From Gammaproteobacteria bacterium (GTDB taxonomy: Bacteria > Pseudomonadota > Gammaproteobacteria > Ga0077554 > Ga007554): 34,624 bases of DNA. The stretch covers positions 1 through 34,624 of the forward strand of contig JAGVME010000094.1 of the NCBI GenBank assembly GCA_020053945.1, given 5' to 3'. The position numbers were made by a program, and so were the translations under genes. The stretch's first letter is position 1. Every line of letters begins with the position of its first letter. The notes under the pieces are model-generated. The model was given only the letters and a program-made list of their open reading frames with translations. It had not been told where the DNA came from and made no database searches. Positions 25,564 to 34,624 of the stretch are shown piece after piece.

Positions 25564-26646
25564 CTAACCGTGGCGTTTTTCAAAATCCGCCATGAACGCA
25601 ACCAGCGCATCCACACCCTCTTCCGGCATAGCGTTATAGATGCTGGCGCGCATGCCGCCTACGGAACGGTGCCCGGCCAGCGCCACTAAACCCGCCGCGT
25701 CGGCCTCTTTAACAAAGGTTTTGTCGAGGTTGGCATCGGCCAGGATAAATGGCACGTTCATCAACGAACGGCAGTTTCGATCAATCGGGTTGGTATAGAA
25801 TTTAGAATTATCAATCGCCGCATACAGCTTGTCAGCTTTGCGTTTGTTGATGGCGCCCATCGCCTGCAGGCCGCCCCGGCGCTTCAACCAGTCGAATACC
25901 AACCCGGCGCAATACCAGCCATAAGTCGGCGGGGTATTGTACATCGAGCCATTATCAGCATGGATTTTATAATCGAACATGCTGGGCGTACCCGGCAAAG
26001 TCTGGCCGATCAGGTCATCACGCACAATCACTACGGTGAGACCCGAGGGACCCATGTTCTTTTGCGCGCCAGCGTAAATGACAGCAAACTTGCTGACATC
26101 CATCGGGCGCGACAGGAAGGTGGATGACATATCCGCCACCAACGGCACGGCGCCAACATCCGGTATGTCATGAAACTCCACGCCGCCTATGGTTTCATTG
26201 GGCGTGTAATGCACATACGCCGCTGCCGCATCAAGGCGCCACGTAGCGCGCGCCGGGATGCTGGTGAATTTGCTGTCTTTAGCGCTGGCCGCGACATTTA
26301 CATCGCAATACCGCTTGGCTTCGCTGATGGCTTTGTCTGACCAGATGCCGGTGTTGATGTAATCGGCCTTGGCTTTGCCACGCAGCAGGTTCATCGGCAC
26401 CATCGCAAACTGGCTGCTGGCGCCGCCCTGCAGGAACAGCACTTTATAATTGGTGGGTATTGCCAGCAACTCGCGTAAATCAGCCTCGGCCTGTTCAGCA
26501 ATCGAAACAAACTCTTTGCCGCGATGGCTCATTTCCATCACTGACATGCCCGAACCACGCCAGTCGAGCATTTCATCACGGGCTTTTTCCAAAACTTCCT
26601 GCGGCATCATGGCCGGACCGGCACTGAAATTGTAAATACGTGACAT
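25564..26646 (-). CDS. serC: Phosphoserine aminotransferase
   Basis: This 360-residue PLP enzyme makes phosphoserine from phosphohydroxypyruvate and glutamate, and also serves pyridoxal phosphate synthesis. It begins [15 protein letters not shown], includes [16 protein letters not shown] and carries the PLP lysine in [12 protein letters not shown]. The ATG at 26646 is chosen because AGAGGAAG precedes it and the family starts at [11 protein letters not shown]. An upstream ATG at 26688 would add 14 unrelated residues. It acts directly after SerA, whose gene follows after 42 bases. Confidence 0.96.
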   Translation of the reverse strand: MSRIYNFSAGPAMMPQEVLEKARDEMLDWRGSGMSVMEMSHRGKEFVSIAEQAEADLRELLAIPTNYKVLFLQGGASSQFAMVPMNLLRGKAKADYINTGIWSDKAISEAKRYCDVNVAASAKDSKFTSIPARATWRLDAAAAYVHYTPNETIGGVEFHDIPDVGAVPLVADMSSTFLSRPMDVSKFAVIYAGAQKNMGPSGLTVVIVRDDLIGQTLPGTPSMFDYKIHADNGSMYNTPPTYGWYCAGLVFDWLKRRGGLQAMGAINKRKADKLYAAIDNSKFYTNPIDRNCRSLMNVPFILADANLDKTFVKEADAAGLVALAGHRSVGGMRASIYNAMPEEGVDALVAFMADFEKRHG

Positions 26647-26821
26647 CGTTAGTCTTCCTCTGTGTTCGGAGGGGGTAACCCCTGCCATTAAAAAATACTG
26701 TGTTGTTGCGCGCCGTGCATGGACGGCGGTTTTTGCGCATCCCTGCGCTCACCGCACTTGGGCATCCTGCCCGGCGCACAAGTGCCGCGAGAGGCACGAT
26801 GCCGGAAGCGGCCAACGCTTG

Positions 26822-26839
26822 GTGGGTTGTAACCCACCC
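26822..26839. repeat. GGTGGGTT/AACCCACC palindrome between gyrA and serC
   Basis: GGTGGGTT-GT-AACCCACC is a perfect 8-base-arm palindrome followed by CTACA. Short repeats of this form are common between bacterial genes. In the gyrA transcript it lies about 45 bases past the stop and may end or stabilise the message. The rest of the gap 26689-26883 shows only GC-rich partial dyads. Confidence 0.6.
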
Positions 26840-26883
26840 TACATTTGATTTGGGCAGGTTGATAATCCGCCCGGCACATTTGA

Positions 26884-29487
26884 TTATTCGGGAGTCGGCT
26901 CCAATGTGCCGACAGCCGCTTCTTCCGCAATGCTCGCAACTTTTTCTACTACCACCAGTTTTTCGCTGTCATCCAGGCTGATCAATTTCACGCCCTGGGT
27001 GTTGCGGCCCAACACTGAAATTTCGCTGACGCGCGTGCGCACCAGCGTGCCGCCATCGCTGATCAGCATGATTTCATCTTCGTGATTGACCAGCACTGCG
27101 CCGATTACATTACCATTGCGGCCACTGGTCTGGATTGAGATCACACCCTGGCCGCCACGCCCATGCACAGGATAATCATTAGTCGCAGTGCGCTTGCCAT
27201 AACCACGCTCGGTGGCGGTGAGCACATCACCCTGCGCAGCGGCATCACTCTGCGACGCCGCGATAATCAATGAAATCACCTGCTGCCCAGTGCCCAGCGT
27301 GATGCCGCGCACACCGCGCGCGGTGCGACCCATGGGGCGCACGTCGTTTTCGTTAAATCGTACTGCTTTACCGCTGCTGGCGAACAACATCACATCTTTG
27401 GTACCATCGGTGATATCCACACCCACCAAGCGATCGTCACCCAGCAATTCCACAGCAATAATACCGTTGGTACGCGGACGCGAAAACTCTTCCAGCGAGG
27501 TTTTTTTCACGATGCCGCTGCTGGTCGCCATGAATACATATTTACCTGCTTCGTATTCACGCACCGGCAGAATGGCATTGATGCGTTCGCCCTCTTCCAG
27601 CGGCAGCAGATTGACCATGGGCTTGCCGCGCGCAATGCGGCTGGCCTGCGGCAGGTCATAAACTTTCATCCAATAGACTTTGCCGCGGCTGGAAAAACAC
27701 AAAATCGTGTCGTGAGTGCTGGCAACAAACAGTTTGTCGATAACATCCTCTTCTTTCATGCTGGTGGCCGCTTTACCCTTGCCACCGCGACGCTGGGCGC
27801 GGTACATGGCAAGCGGCTGCGATTTGGCGTAACCGGCGTGCGAGAGCGTCACCACCACGTCTTCTTCAGTGATGAGATCGGCCATACTGAGATCCTGATG
27901 CGTAGTGACGATCTCAGTGCGACGCTTGTCCCCGTATTGTTCGCGGATCGCCAGCAACTCTTCGCGGATCACCTGCATGAGGCGTTCCGGATCATTCAAA
28001 ATATCAAGCAAATCTTTAATTTTAACAAGTATATCTTTATATTCACTGAGTATTTTGTCCTGCTCAAGGCCCGTCAAGCGATGCAGGCGCAAATCCAGAA
28101 TCGCCTGCGCCTGCTCCGCAGACAAGCTGTAACCCTGTACGCCACCCGTAATATGTAAACCAAATTCTGCGGCCAGCCCGTCAGGACGCGATGCGGTACC
28201 GCCCGCGCGCTCCAGCATTTCCGTCACCAAACCCGGCGCCCAGGCACGCCCCATCAAGCCAATCTTCGCCTCCGCCGGGCTCGGCGCAGCCTTGATCAAC
28301 GCAATGATCGGATCAATGTTCGCCAGCGCAATCGCCAGCCCTTCCAAAATATGCGCACGCTCGCGGGCTTTGCGCAAATCAAATACGGTGCGGCGTGTCA
28401 CCACTTCACGGCGATGGCGGATAAAGGCTTCGAGAATCTGCTTGAGGTTCAGCAAACGTGGCTGACCGTCGACCAGCGCCACCATGTTGATGCCGTAAAC
28501 ACTTTGCATCTGCGTGTGCTGCCACAGATTGTTAATCACCACTTCCGCCATTTCACCGCGTCGCAGCTCGATGACCATGCGCATACCATCTTTGTCAGAC
28601 TCATCGCGCAGCTCAGTGATGCCTTCAATTTTTTTCTCTTTAACCAGATCAGCAATACGCTCCAGCAACAGCGCCTTGTTCACCTGATAAGGCAACTCGG
28701 TGACGACGATGGTCTGCTTGCCGTTACGTGCTTCGTCAACTTCCACATGAGTGCGCGCACGCACATAAATGCGGCCGCGTCCGGTGTGATACGCCTCATG
28801 AATACCGCGCGCGCCGTTAATAATCGCCGCCGTGGGGAAGTCGGGGCCGGGCACATAGGCCATCAACGCGGCGATATCCAGACTCGGATCGTCAATCAGC
28901 GCCAGGCACGCGTTCACCACTTCGGTGAGATTGTGCGGCGGAATATTGGTGGCCAGGCCGACAGCAATACCTGTCGAGCCATTCACCAGCAAATTGGGGA
29001 CGCGCGCCGGAAACACCCGCGGCTCGGTTTCGGATTCGTCGTAATTGGGGGCGAAGTCGACGGTTTCCTTGTCCAGATCGGCAAGCAGTTCGTGCGCAAT
29101 ACGCGACATGCGCACCTCGGTGTAACGCATCGCTGCGGGCGCATCGCCGTCTACCGAGCCGAAGTTACCCTGACCATCCACCAGCATATAGCGCAGCGAA
29201 AATGGTTGGGCCATGCGTACGATGGTGTCATACACCGCCGTGTCACCGTGCGGGTGATATTTACCAATCACATCACCGACCACACGCGCCGACTTTTTGT
29301 ACGGTTTATTCCAGTCATTACCCAGTTCGCGCATGGCATACAGTACCCGGCGATGGACTGGCTTGAGGCCATCCCGTACATCCGGCAGGGCGCGCCCGAC
29401 GATGACGCTCATGGCATATTCCATGTACGACTGCTTCATCTCCTCTTCAATATTGACGGGGAGGACTTCTTTGGCGAACTGGCTCAT
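26884..29487 (-). CDS. gyrA: DNA gyrase subunit A
   Basis: This 867-residue cleavage-religation subunit of gyrase introduces negative supercoils with GyrB. The catalytic tyrosine is Tyr122 ([10 protein letters not shown]). The quinolone-resistance region reads [17 protein letters not shown], giving Thr83 and Asp87 in E. coli numbering. Thr83 is the natural residue in many species, so it does not by itself show acquired resistance. The C-terminal beta-pinwheel starts near residue 530, and the GyrA box QRRGGKG separates it from ParC. Length matches the family. The gyrA-serC order is typical of gammaproteobacteria. Confidence 0.97.
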   Translation of the reverse strand: MSQFAKEVLPVNIEEEMKQSYMEYAMSVIVGRALPDVRDGLKPVHRRVLYAMRELGNDWNKPYKKSARVVGDVIGKYHPHGDTAVYDTIVRMAQPFSLRYMLVDGQGNFGSVDGDAPAAMRYTEVRMSRIAHELLADLDKETVDFAPNYDESETEPRVFPARVPNLLVNGSTGIAVGLATNIPPHNLTEVVNACLALIDDPSLDIAALMAYVPGPDFPTAAIINGARGIHEAYHTGRGRIYVRARTHVEVDEARNGKQTIVVTELPYQVNKALLLERIADLVKEKKIEGITELRDESDKDGMRMVIELRRGEMAEVVINNLWQHTQMQSVYGINMVALVDGQPRLLNLKQILEAFIRHRREVVTRRTVFDLRKARERAHILEGLAIALANIDPIIALIKAAPSPAEAKIGLMGRAWAPGLVTEMLERAGGTASRPDGLAAEFGLHITGGVQGYSLSAEQAQAILDLRLHRLTGLEQDKILSEYKDILVKIKDLLDILNDPERLMQVIREELLAIREQYGDKRRTEIVTTHQDLSMADLITEEDVVVTLSHAGYAKSQPLAMYRAQRRGGKGKAATSMKEEDVIDKLFVASTHDTILCFSSRGKVYWMKVYDLPQASRIARGKPMVNLLPLEEGERINAILPVREYEAGKYVFMATSSGIVKKTSLEEFSRPRTNGIIAVELLGDDRLVGVDITDGTKDVMLFASSGKAVRFNENDVRPMGRTARGVRGITLGTGQQVISLIIAASQSDAAAQGDVLTATERGYGKRTATNDYPVHGRGGQGVISIQTSGRNGNVIGAVLVNHEDEIMLISDGGTLVRTRVSEISVLGRNTQGVKLISLDDSEKLVVVEKVASIAEEAAVGTLEPTPE

Positions 29488-29542
29488 GCGGAAAAACTAA
29501 TCCTTTCCTTATGCAGGGGTAAAAACATGTGTACAGGGATTC

Positions 29543-29557
29543 TTAAGGACACCTTAA
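29543..29557. promoter_or_regulatory. Short palindrome in the gyrA upstream region
   Basis: TTAAGG-ACA-CCTTAA is a perfect 6-base-arm palindrome 56-70 bases before the gyrA start. It could be an operator or chance. No firm gyrA promoter boxes can be picked; the rest of 29488-29857 holds the promoter candidate at 29794 and no gene I can support. Confidence 0.3.
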
Positions 29558-29793
29558 CAAGGTTACCATGGACGTTTCAGCAGCCCCTGAATCAAACGAG
29601 AAAGTTTACCATAAATAGTTACTTGCTGCATCGTGCCGCCCTTGCTCCAGATATCAAAGAGGTAGACTCCCTTGCCCGTAAACCAAGGTGCAAAACGGTG
29701 AGGAGGCGGCCGCGTCATTCCATAAAAATGACTGTTTATTGCTCACGAATAAATGGCGCTTACCCACAATTCCCACATTAAAGGGCTATAGGA

Positions 29794-29826
29794 TATAATA
29801 GCTTATCAGCGAAACATTCCGGAATG
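29794..29826 (+). promoter_or_regulatory. Candidate promoter with downstream palindrome for the PF04020 gene
   Basis: A perfect TATAAT lies at 29794-29799. The -35 match (TTCCCA at 29770-29775) is poor. The 12-base palindrome CATTCCGGAATG at 29815-29826 falls just after the expected start point, where a repressor could bind. The gene begins 31 bases later. Confidence 0.45.
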
Positions 29827-29857
29827 CCGTCACCTAACCCTCGGCCAAATTCATCCC

Positions 29858-30247
29858 ATGACCACTAATCTTCACCCTGCCCTATTATTTGCATTGCGTT
29901 GGACTATCAACACATTGGCTTTATGGGTTGCCAGCTATCTGTTTGTGGATATTTCATTTACCAATGCGGGAGCGTTGTGGGTATCCGGGTTATTGCTGGG
30001 ATTTGCGAATGCCATTATTCGACCGGTGTTGCTGATCCTTACACTGCCCTTATCGGTGTTCACGCTGGGGTTTTTTGTGCTCGTCATCAATGCGTTGATG
30101 CTTTTGCTGGTCGCGTGGCTGGTGCCTGGCTTTAGCGTGGCGGGCTTCTGGACGGGATTTTTCGTCGCACTTTTTATCTCAGTATTCGGGTTTTTTACCA
30201 ACCTGTTTATTGGCATGGGACATGTAAAGATGCAAAAACTGCCTTAG
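29858..30247 (+). CDS. Small membrane protein of the PF04020 (YvlD / phage-holin-4-like) family
   Basis: This 129-residue protein has four hydrophobic helices. The RWTINTLALWVASYLF start and GLLLGFANAIIRPVLLILTLPLSVFTLGFF stretch are typical of PF04020 (GLANALIRPIL is the usual core). Despite the database name it is a chromosomal housekeeping-type membrane protein, not evidence of a phage. Its function is unknown. No strong ribosome site precedes the ATG. It is a lone plus-strand gene between divergent gyrA and convergent glgP. Confidence 0.85.
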   Translation: MTTNLHPALLFALRWTINTLALWVASYLFVDISFTNAGALWVSGLLLGFANAIIRPVLLILTLPLSVFTLGFFVLVINALMLLLVAWLVPGFSVAGFWTGFFVALFISVFGFFTNLFIGMGHVKMQKLP

Positions 30248-30326
30248 AGCCTATTCCAAGCTGGCTCCAGGGAAAGGGGGAAGCAAAGGGTTCGATGGAT
30301 AAAGGGTGGATCCCTGGCAGGATGTT

Positions 30327-30375
30327 AAAAAAGCCCATCCATGGGCTGCACGCAGGCTGTTTTTCAACAGCCTGC
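30327..30375 (-). terminator. Rho-independent terminator of glgP, with a second hairpin
   Basis: Reading on the minus strand after glgP, a hairpin of 10 perfect pairs (GCAGGCTGTT/AACAGCCTGC, 30352-30375) comes first. A second hairpin follows (AGCCCAT/ATGGGCT, 30332-30347), directly trailed by a run of six T. The second is a classical terminator. The first may act for transcripts from the opposite strand. Confidence 0.8.
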
Positions 30376-30403
30376 TAGAGGTTTTGAGGCATTTGACTAC
30401 CTA

Positions 30404-32986
30404 CTAAAACCACAGCATACACCCCGTCTCAAAGGGGTGCGCCAGCAATTTATTGTAGGGATAAATACGCAGTTTGTAATGCTGCAATCCGGAAAGCGTC
30501 GGGCATAAGTCCAGCTCGAAATGGATCTCCCCGCCACTGCCGCGCTGGGTGGCCAGTAGCGGCTGGCGCTCATGAACCGTGAATTCACCCGTGTCTGACG
30601 TAGTTCCCAATAGGCATTCCACACACACATCATCGGCGCCCAACCCGCCCAATAACGCGCTGGCGCGGATCGACAGGCAGTCACCCGTCTTGATTTCCTG
30701 GATCACTTCGTCAATACGGGTTATGCGCACTTGCGGCCAAGCCTGCGCCACTTTTTTCTTCCACGCGGAAAGTTGTGTCGCGGCCGCGCCGTTATTGGCG
30801 GAGAGGATTTTGCAACGCTGGTTGGCGGGCGCGTAGTAACGGGCCACATAATCCATAACCATGCGCTGCGAATTAAACTGTGGCATGATGGATTTCATGG
30901 AGGCTTTGGAGAGCTTTACCCAGCCTTCTGAATAGCCGTGCCCATTGCGCTGATAATATAAAGGCACCACTTCTTTTTCCAGCAGGTCAAGCAGTTCCTG
31001 GGCTTCTTCACGGTCGCGGTGCGTGGCGTCGTAACTTGCGCCGTGAGGGGCATTATAATTGGAGCCATGCGGCGTAATGGCCCAGCCATTTTCGCCGTTA
31101 TACCCTTCGCCCCACCAGCCATCCAGCACGCTTAAATTAATCACGCCGTTGAGACCGGCTTTTTGTCCTGAGGTGCCGCTGGCCTCCAGCGGATATTCAG
31201 GCGTATTAAGCCAGACATCCACACCTGACACCAACTTGCGGGCAAGGGCGAGATCATAGCCTTCCAACATCAGGATGCGGCCTTCAAATTCCGGGCGGCG
31301 TGACAGGCTATGGATGGTTTGGATTAACTGTTGGCCCGGCAAGTCACGCGGATGCGCCTTGCCGGCAAAGATCAGCATTACCGGGCGTTGTGGATCATTC
31401 AGTATGCGCGCCAGGCGCGCCGGGTCGGAAAATAACAACGTGGCACGTTTATACGTGGCAAAACGGCGCGCAAAACCCAGCACCAGCGTATCAATATTGT
31501 CCGGCTCCAGATGGCGTGTCAAGCGCTCGATCTGCATGGCGCTGCACCCGTTACGCCGGTATTGCACCAACGTGCGACGCCGCACATTGTCCATCAGTTG
31601 TGATTTAAGCGATTGGCGCAGGCTCCAGTAACTGTGGTTGGGGATGCCGTCAATGTGCTGCCAAAAATCAGGATTGCGCAATTCACCACGCCACTTTCCA
31701 CCAAAGTGCATGTCGAATAAATTGCTCCATTCACGTGCCAGGAACGTCGGCACATGCACGCCATTGGTCACATAACCAATGGGATTTTCATCATGGGGCA
31801 CCTGCGGCCAGATGTAGCCTTCCATGTGCGAGGCCATGCTGCCATGGATGCGGCTCACGCCGTTATGGAAGCGTGAACCGCGCAACGCCAGGGCCGTCAT
31901 ATTAAAACCGCCTTGGCTGCCGGGGCTTGAACCCAGCTGCAGAAAATCATCAAGCGGCACTTTAATATGCTCTACATAATTTTTAAAGTAAGTGATGATT
32001 AATTGATGGTCAAAGATGTCATGGCCAGCGGGTACGGGCGTGTGTGTGGTAAATACGGTGCCTGCCGCGATGCATTCCAGCGCGCTGTCAAAATCCCAAC
32101 CGCGTTGCACACGTTCGCGGCAACGTTCCAGGATCTGGAATGCCGAATGGCCTTCATTAATGTGCCACACCGTGGGGCGTAGCTCCAACGCCCGTAACGC
32201 ACGCACGCCACCGATGCCCAGTATGATTTCCTGCTGGATGCGGGTTTCAATGTTGCCGCCATACAGATGGTAAGTAATGGTGCGGTCGTGTTCCGTATTT
32301 TCAGGCAAATCACAATCAAGCAGGTATAACGTGATGTGCCCGGCTTTGGCTTGCCACACCTTGAGCCGCACACTGCGCCCCGGCAACTCCACATGCACAT
32401 AAACAGCGTTACCCTGTTTATCCTGGGCGGGTAAAATCGGCAGGTTGGCAAAATTAGTGGGTGTATAGTGCGCGATCTGCGCGCCCTGACCATCAATGGT
32501 TTGGGTAAAATACCCTTGGCGGTAGAGTAACCCTACGGCAATAAACGGCACGCCCAGATCACTGGCGGCTTTGCAATGATCACCCGCCAGGATGCCCAGC
32601 CCTCCCGAATAAATCGGCAGGCTTTCATGAAAACCAAACTCCGCGCAAAAATAGGCGACCAAATCTGTTTTGGCATCGAGGAATTGGCTGATGTTGGCAT
32701 TGTGTTCTTCGCGGTGATAACTATTATACGACGACATTGCACGGTGATAGTTTTCCATGAAAATGCGGTCTTGCACCGCATTTTCCAGCCGTTGTTGCGA
32801 CACCCGGCGCAGGAAAAGTTTGGGATTATGCCCCGAGGCTTCCCACAGCGTGTTGTCTAATTGGGCGAACAGCGCGCGTACTTCACGGTCCCAACTGTAT
32901 AACAAGTCATCAGAAAGTTCGGCTAGGCCATTCAGGCGTTGGGGAATGTGGGGTTGAACTTCCAGCGTATAACGTGTGCCTGGCAT
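30404..32986 (-). CDS. glgP: Alpha-glucan (glycogen) phosphorylase
   Basis: This 860-residue GT35 enzyme releases glucose-1-phosphate from glycogen or maltodextrins. It is the shorter, divergent type with an N-terminal DUF3417 domain (residues about 10-110), unlike E. coli GlgP. Motifs include YFCAEFGFHESLPIYSGGLG, INEGHSAFQILE, TTHTPVPAGHD, FARRFATYKRA and the PLP-lysine loop EASGTSGQKAGLNG, so the active site looks intact. GGAG lies 7 bases before the ATG. No other glycogen gene is in view. A terminator follows and tRNA-Leu lies upstream on the same strand, so it is a single-gene unit. Confidence 0.94.
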   Translation of the reverse strand: MPGTRYTLEVQPHIPQRLNGLAELSDDLLYSWDREVRALFAQLDNTLWEASGHNPKLFLRRVSQQRLENAVQDRIFMENYHRAMSSYNSYHREEHNANISQFLDAKTDLVAYFCAEFGFHESLPIYSGGLGILAGDHCKAASDLGVPFIAVGLLYRQGYFTQTIDGQGAQIAHYTPTNFANLPILPAQDKQGNAVYVHVELPGRSVRLKVWQAKAGHITLYLLDCDLPENTEHDRTITYHLYGGNIETRIQQEIILGIGGVRALRALELRPTVWHINEGHSAFQILERCRERVQRGWDFDSALECIAAGTVFTTHTPVPAGHDIFDHQLIITYFKNYVEHIKVPLDDFLQLGSSPGSQGGFNMTALALRGSRFHNGVSRIHGSMASHMEGYIWPQVPHDENPIGYVTNGVHVPTFLAREWSNLFDMHFGGKWRGELRNPDFWQHIDGIPNHSYWSLRQSLKSQLMDNVRRRTLVQYRRNGCSAMQIERLTRHLEPDNIDTLVLGFARRFATYKRATLLFSDPARLARILNDPQRPVMLIFAGKAHPRDLPGQQLIQTIHSLSRRPEFEGRILMLEGYDLALARKLVSGVDVWLNTPEYPLEASGTSGQKAGLNGVINLSVLDGWWGEGYNGENGWAITPHGSNYNAPHGASYDATHRDREEAQELLDLLEKEVVPLYYQRNGHGYSEGWVKLSKASMKSIMPQFNSQRMVMDYVARYYAPANQRCKILSANNGAAATQLSAWKKKVAQAWPQVRITRIDEVIQEIKTGDCLSIRASALLGGLGADDVCVECLLGTTSDTGEFTVHERQPLLATQRGSGGEIHFELDLCPTLSGLQHYKLRIYPYNKLLAHPFETGCMLWF

Positions 32987-33031
32987 GATAGCTCCAAAAT
33001 AATATCAGGTAAATTATTTAACGGGATTGGC

Positions 33032-33059
33032 ATTGTAACGTAGAGAGCGGATCATCCGC
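33032..33059 (-). promoter_or_regulatory. Candidate glgP promoter element with palindrome
   Basis: On the minus strand TACAAT (33032-33037) is a good -10 box. GCGGAT-C-ATCCGC (33047-33059) is a perfect 6-base-arm palindrome in the spacer and -35 region, suggesting regulation by a dimeric protein. No clear -35 box is seen. Confidence 0.4.
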
Positions 33060-33132
33060 AGCGGTGGCACGGTTAATCCATTCGCCTACAATATTATCTG
33101 TATCTGGAGGTAAACGGCAGCAAAAATAGTGC

Positions 33133-33150
33133 CAAGAGGGGGGTTTCTTG
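33133..33150 (-). terminator. Weak terminator candidate after tRNA-Leu
   Basis: CAAGA/TCTTG flank a C-rich loop just beyond the tRNA 3' end. A run of T lies 7 bases further on the minus strand. The stem has only five pairs, so this is tentative. Confidence 0.3.
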
Positions 33151-33157
33151 CGTGATG

Positions 33158-33244
33158 TGGTGCCGGGAGGGAGAATCGAACTCCCACAACCTCACAGTTA
33201 CCAGATTTTGAGTCTGGCGCGTCTACCAGTTCCGCCATCCCGGC
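33158..33244 (-). tRNA. tRNA-Leu (anticodon CAA)
   Basis: The 87 bases fold into a class II tRNA. The acceptor stem GCCGGGA pairs with TCCCGGC, followed by A and an encoded CCA end. The D-loop is GGTAGACGC-like, the anticodon stem is CCAGA/TCTGG around loop CTCAAAA (anticodon CAA, reads UUG), and there is a long variable arm and a GTTCGATTC T-loop. The long variable arm is expected for leucine tRNAs. Confidence 0.97.
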
Positions 33245-33369
33245 CAGCATCACGTGTAAAGTTGGACAGTATAAAGCATTTTGCCAAATCGGCAAGACAC
33301 ATCGTGGGGCATCTTTTACAGCAGGCGCGATCATTGCGCGAATTCATGAACCATGCAAGATAAAACTGA

Positions 33370-33375
33370 TATTAT
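33370..33375 (+). promoter_or_regulatory. Candidate -10 box of queA, very close to the start codon
   Basis: TATTAT ends 8 bases before the queA ATG, and no Shine-Dalgarno sequence lies between. If functional, the mRNA would have a leader of only a few bases or none. The -35 region (ATGAAC) is weak, so another promoter further upstream is possible. Confidence 0.35.
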
Positions 33376-33383
33376 CCTACGCC

Positions 33384-34514
33384 ATGCAACGCAGTGATTT
33401 TTATTACGATCTCCCCCCCGGCCTAATCGCCCAGCACCCGCCGACGCTGCGCGGCGAGAGCCGGTTATTACACCTTGATGGGGGCACTGGCGCCGTACAG
33501 GATCTCCAGTTTAATGATCTAACTCAGCTTGTAAGGCCAGGTGACCTGCTGGTTTTCAACGATACCCGGGTGATACCGGCCCGTCTTTGGGGGGTAAAAG
33601 CCAGCGGGGGCAAGGTGGAAGTGCTGATAGAACGCATTCTGGATGAGTGCCGCGTATGGGCCCACGTGCGTGCCAGCAAAGCGCCACGCCCGGGAGGACG
33701 GCTGATTTTCCAGGGGATTGAAGCGGAAATGCTGGGGCGGCAAGGTGATTTATTTGAGCTGCGCTTTGATATGCCGGATAACCGGGGGGGCGGCGCGGTG
33801 GGTGCATCCACGCCCCAGGGGAGTAGCCCGCGTTCTCTGTTAGATATTCTCGAACAGATCGGCCAAGTACCGTTGCCTCCTTACATTCATCGGCCTGGCT
33901 CGCCGCCCGACCCCGCTGAAGACCGGGAGCGCTATCAAACCGTGTATGCACGCCACCCGGGCGCGGTCGCTGCCCCTACCGCCGGATTACATTTTGACAC
34001 GCCGTTGTTGGCGCGTCTTCGCGCCATGGGAGTGCATAGCGCTTTTGTCACGCTGCATGTTGGGGCGGGCACCTTCCAACCTGTGCGCGCCGAGCGGCTT
34101 GAAGATCATCTCATGCATGTGGAATATGTGCGTGTCGACGCGGCCGTATGTGAACAGGTGCGCGCCGCCCGCGCCCGGGGTGGACGTGTCATCGCGGTCG
34201 GCACAACGGCGGTACGCAGCCTGGAAAGCGCTTCACGCGGCGGCGTGATTGAACCTTTTGCGGGAGACACCGGCATTTTCATCTATCCCGGTTACCATTT
34301 TGTAAGTGTAGATGCGTTGATTACCAATTTTCACTTACCGGAGTCGACCCTGTTGATGCTGGTGTGCGCCTTCGGGGGGTATACGCCAGTAATGAAGGCT
34401 TACCATCATGCGATAACGTACGGCTATAGGTTTTTCAGCTATGGGGACGCCATGTTCATAACGCCTGGCCCGTTGCACACCACCCCGATCGAGGCGGCTA
34501 GAGCCACTTTATGA
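33384..34514 (+). CDS. queA: tRNA preQ1(34) S-adenosylmethionine ribosyltransferase-isomerase
   Basis: This 376-residue enzyme transfers the ribosyl part of SAM to preQ1 at the wobble base of Tyr, His, Asn and Asp tRNAs, forming epoxyqueuosine. It begins [16 protein letters not shown] and contains [54 protein letters not shown] and [16 protein letters not shown], all family signatures. Length is slightly above E. coli QueA (356) because of an insert after residue 125 ([15 protein letters not shown]). In gammaproteobacteria tgt normally follows; here an insertion sequence appears to begin within 15-20 bases of the stop. Confidence 0.96.
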   Translation: MQRSDFYYDLPPGLIAQHPPTLRGESRLLHLDGGTGAVQDLQFNDLTQLVRPGDLLVFNDTRVIPARLWGVKASGGKVEVLIERILDECRVWAHVRASKAPRPGGRLIFQGIEAEMLGRQGDLFELRFDMPDNRGGGAVGASTPQGSSPRSLLDILEQIGQVPLPPYIHRPGSPPDPAEDRERYQTVYARHPGAVAAPTAGLHFDTPLLARLRAMGVHSAFVTLHVGAGTFQPVRAERLEDHLMHVEYVRVDAAVCEQVRAARARGGRVIAVGTTAVRSLESASRGGVIEPFAGDTGIFIYPGYHFVSVDALITNFHLPESTLLMLVCAFGGYTPVMKAYHHAITYGYRFFSYGDAMFITPGPLHTTPIEAARATL

Positions 34515-34528
34515 AAAATGATAGGATT

Positions 34529-34624
34529 AGGACTTACGCAAATCAGTTGAAAATTAAGGAAACCTTATTTTGAATGGCGAAGTGCTATAGTCCGGGACAT
34601 GAAACCAACGCGCCTGGATTACTG
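34529..34624 (+). mobile_element. Left end of a probable insertion sequence, cut by the window edge
   Basis: AGGACTTACGCAAATC resembles the terminal sequence (GGACTTACGCA) of several bacterial insertion sequences. A transposase-like reading frame starts 70 bases later. The other end is outside the window, so neither family nor target duplication can be checked. Confidence 0.5.
34599..34624 (+). CDS. Putative transposase, first eight codons only
   Basis: The ATG at 34599 opens MKPTRLDY and runs off the window. This opening resembles IS transposases that begin M+P..LDYCQ.LL (DDE type). With eight residues the identification is tentative and depends on the terminal-repeat-like sequence upstream. 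Confidence 0.4.

Noticed and set aside
26950-29487. Quinolone resistance suggested by Thr83 in GyrA
   Set aside because: Thr is the normal residue at this position in many bacteria and Asp87 is unchanged, so no acquired mutation can be claimed.
28351-29781. A 476-codon plus-strand open frame opposite gyrA
   Set aside because: It is antisense to highly conserved gyrA codons, His/Arg/Asn-rich without a recognisable domain, and is a typical shadow frame of a GC-rich gene.
29858-30247. Prophage evidence from a phage-holin-like family name
   Set aside because: PF04020 proteins are chromosomal membrane proteins; no other phage gene is nearby.

Overview
The window looks like a chromosomal segment of a gammaproteobacterium of moderate GC content. 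The clearest sign is a minus-strand housekeeping block in a gammaproteobacterial order: gyrA, serC, serA, pheA, aroF (DAHP synthase), tyrA, aroA, cmk, rpsA, ihfB, lapA, lapB, pyrF. LapA/LapB, an IHF-beta next to rpsA, and a tRNA-Leu beside queA fit the same group. No 16S or other species-level marker is present, so nothing finer is claimed. A metal-stressed or chemolithotrophic lifestyle is an inference from the first third.

Bases 1 to about 14,100 are a metal-resistance island built from pieces. It opens with the N-terminal part of a GspE/PilB-type secretion ATPase, cut off where the C-terminal end of a Tn3-family transposase begins. Next, on the minus strand, come a small thioredoxin-fold protein and a divalent-metal MerR regulator. 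An arsenic locus follows. A palindromic operator precedes one gene encoding an ArsR repressor fused to two tandem arsenate reductase domains. Its stop codon overlaps the start of an aquaglyceroporin gene that breaks after about 25 codons. An arsB arsenite pump lies in opposite orientation in that break, and a probable 3' remnant of the aquaporin gene lies beyond it. The rest of the island (5.4-13.9 kb) is a Cu(I)/Ag(I) efflux operon: exported Cys/His-rich protein, DUF2231 membrane protein, cytochrome c lipoprotein, CusC, CusB with a doubled metal-binding domain, CusA, CusF and a Met/His-rich periplasmic protein.

From 13.9 to 29.5 kb lies the housekeeping block, all on the minus strand. It covers pyrimidine synthesis (pyrF), LPS assembly control (lapA/lapB), nucleoid protein and translation (ihfB, rpsA, cmk), then serine and aromatic amino acid synthesis (aroA, tyrA, aroF, pheA, serA, serC) and gyrA. 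SerC and SerA supply serine; AroF feeds the shikimate pathway, AroA makes the precursor of chorismate, and PheA and TyrA divide chorismate between phenylalanine and tyrosine. Many gene pairs overlap by 4 bases. Intergenic gaps carry several inverted-repeat elements: a 182-bp MITE-like element and a half copy of it, a second 140-bp element with a possible GTTA target duplication, and strong hairpins before rpsA and between pheA and aroF.

The right end holds a PF04020-type small membrane protein, a glycogen/alpha-glucan phosphorylase with its own terminator, tRNA-Leu(CAA), and queA. The window ends inside what looks like the start of an insertion sequence just after queA.
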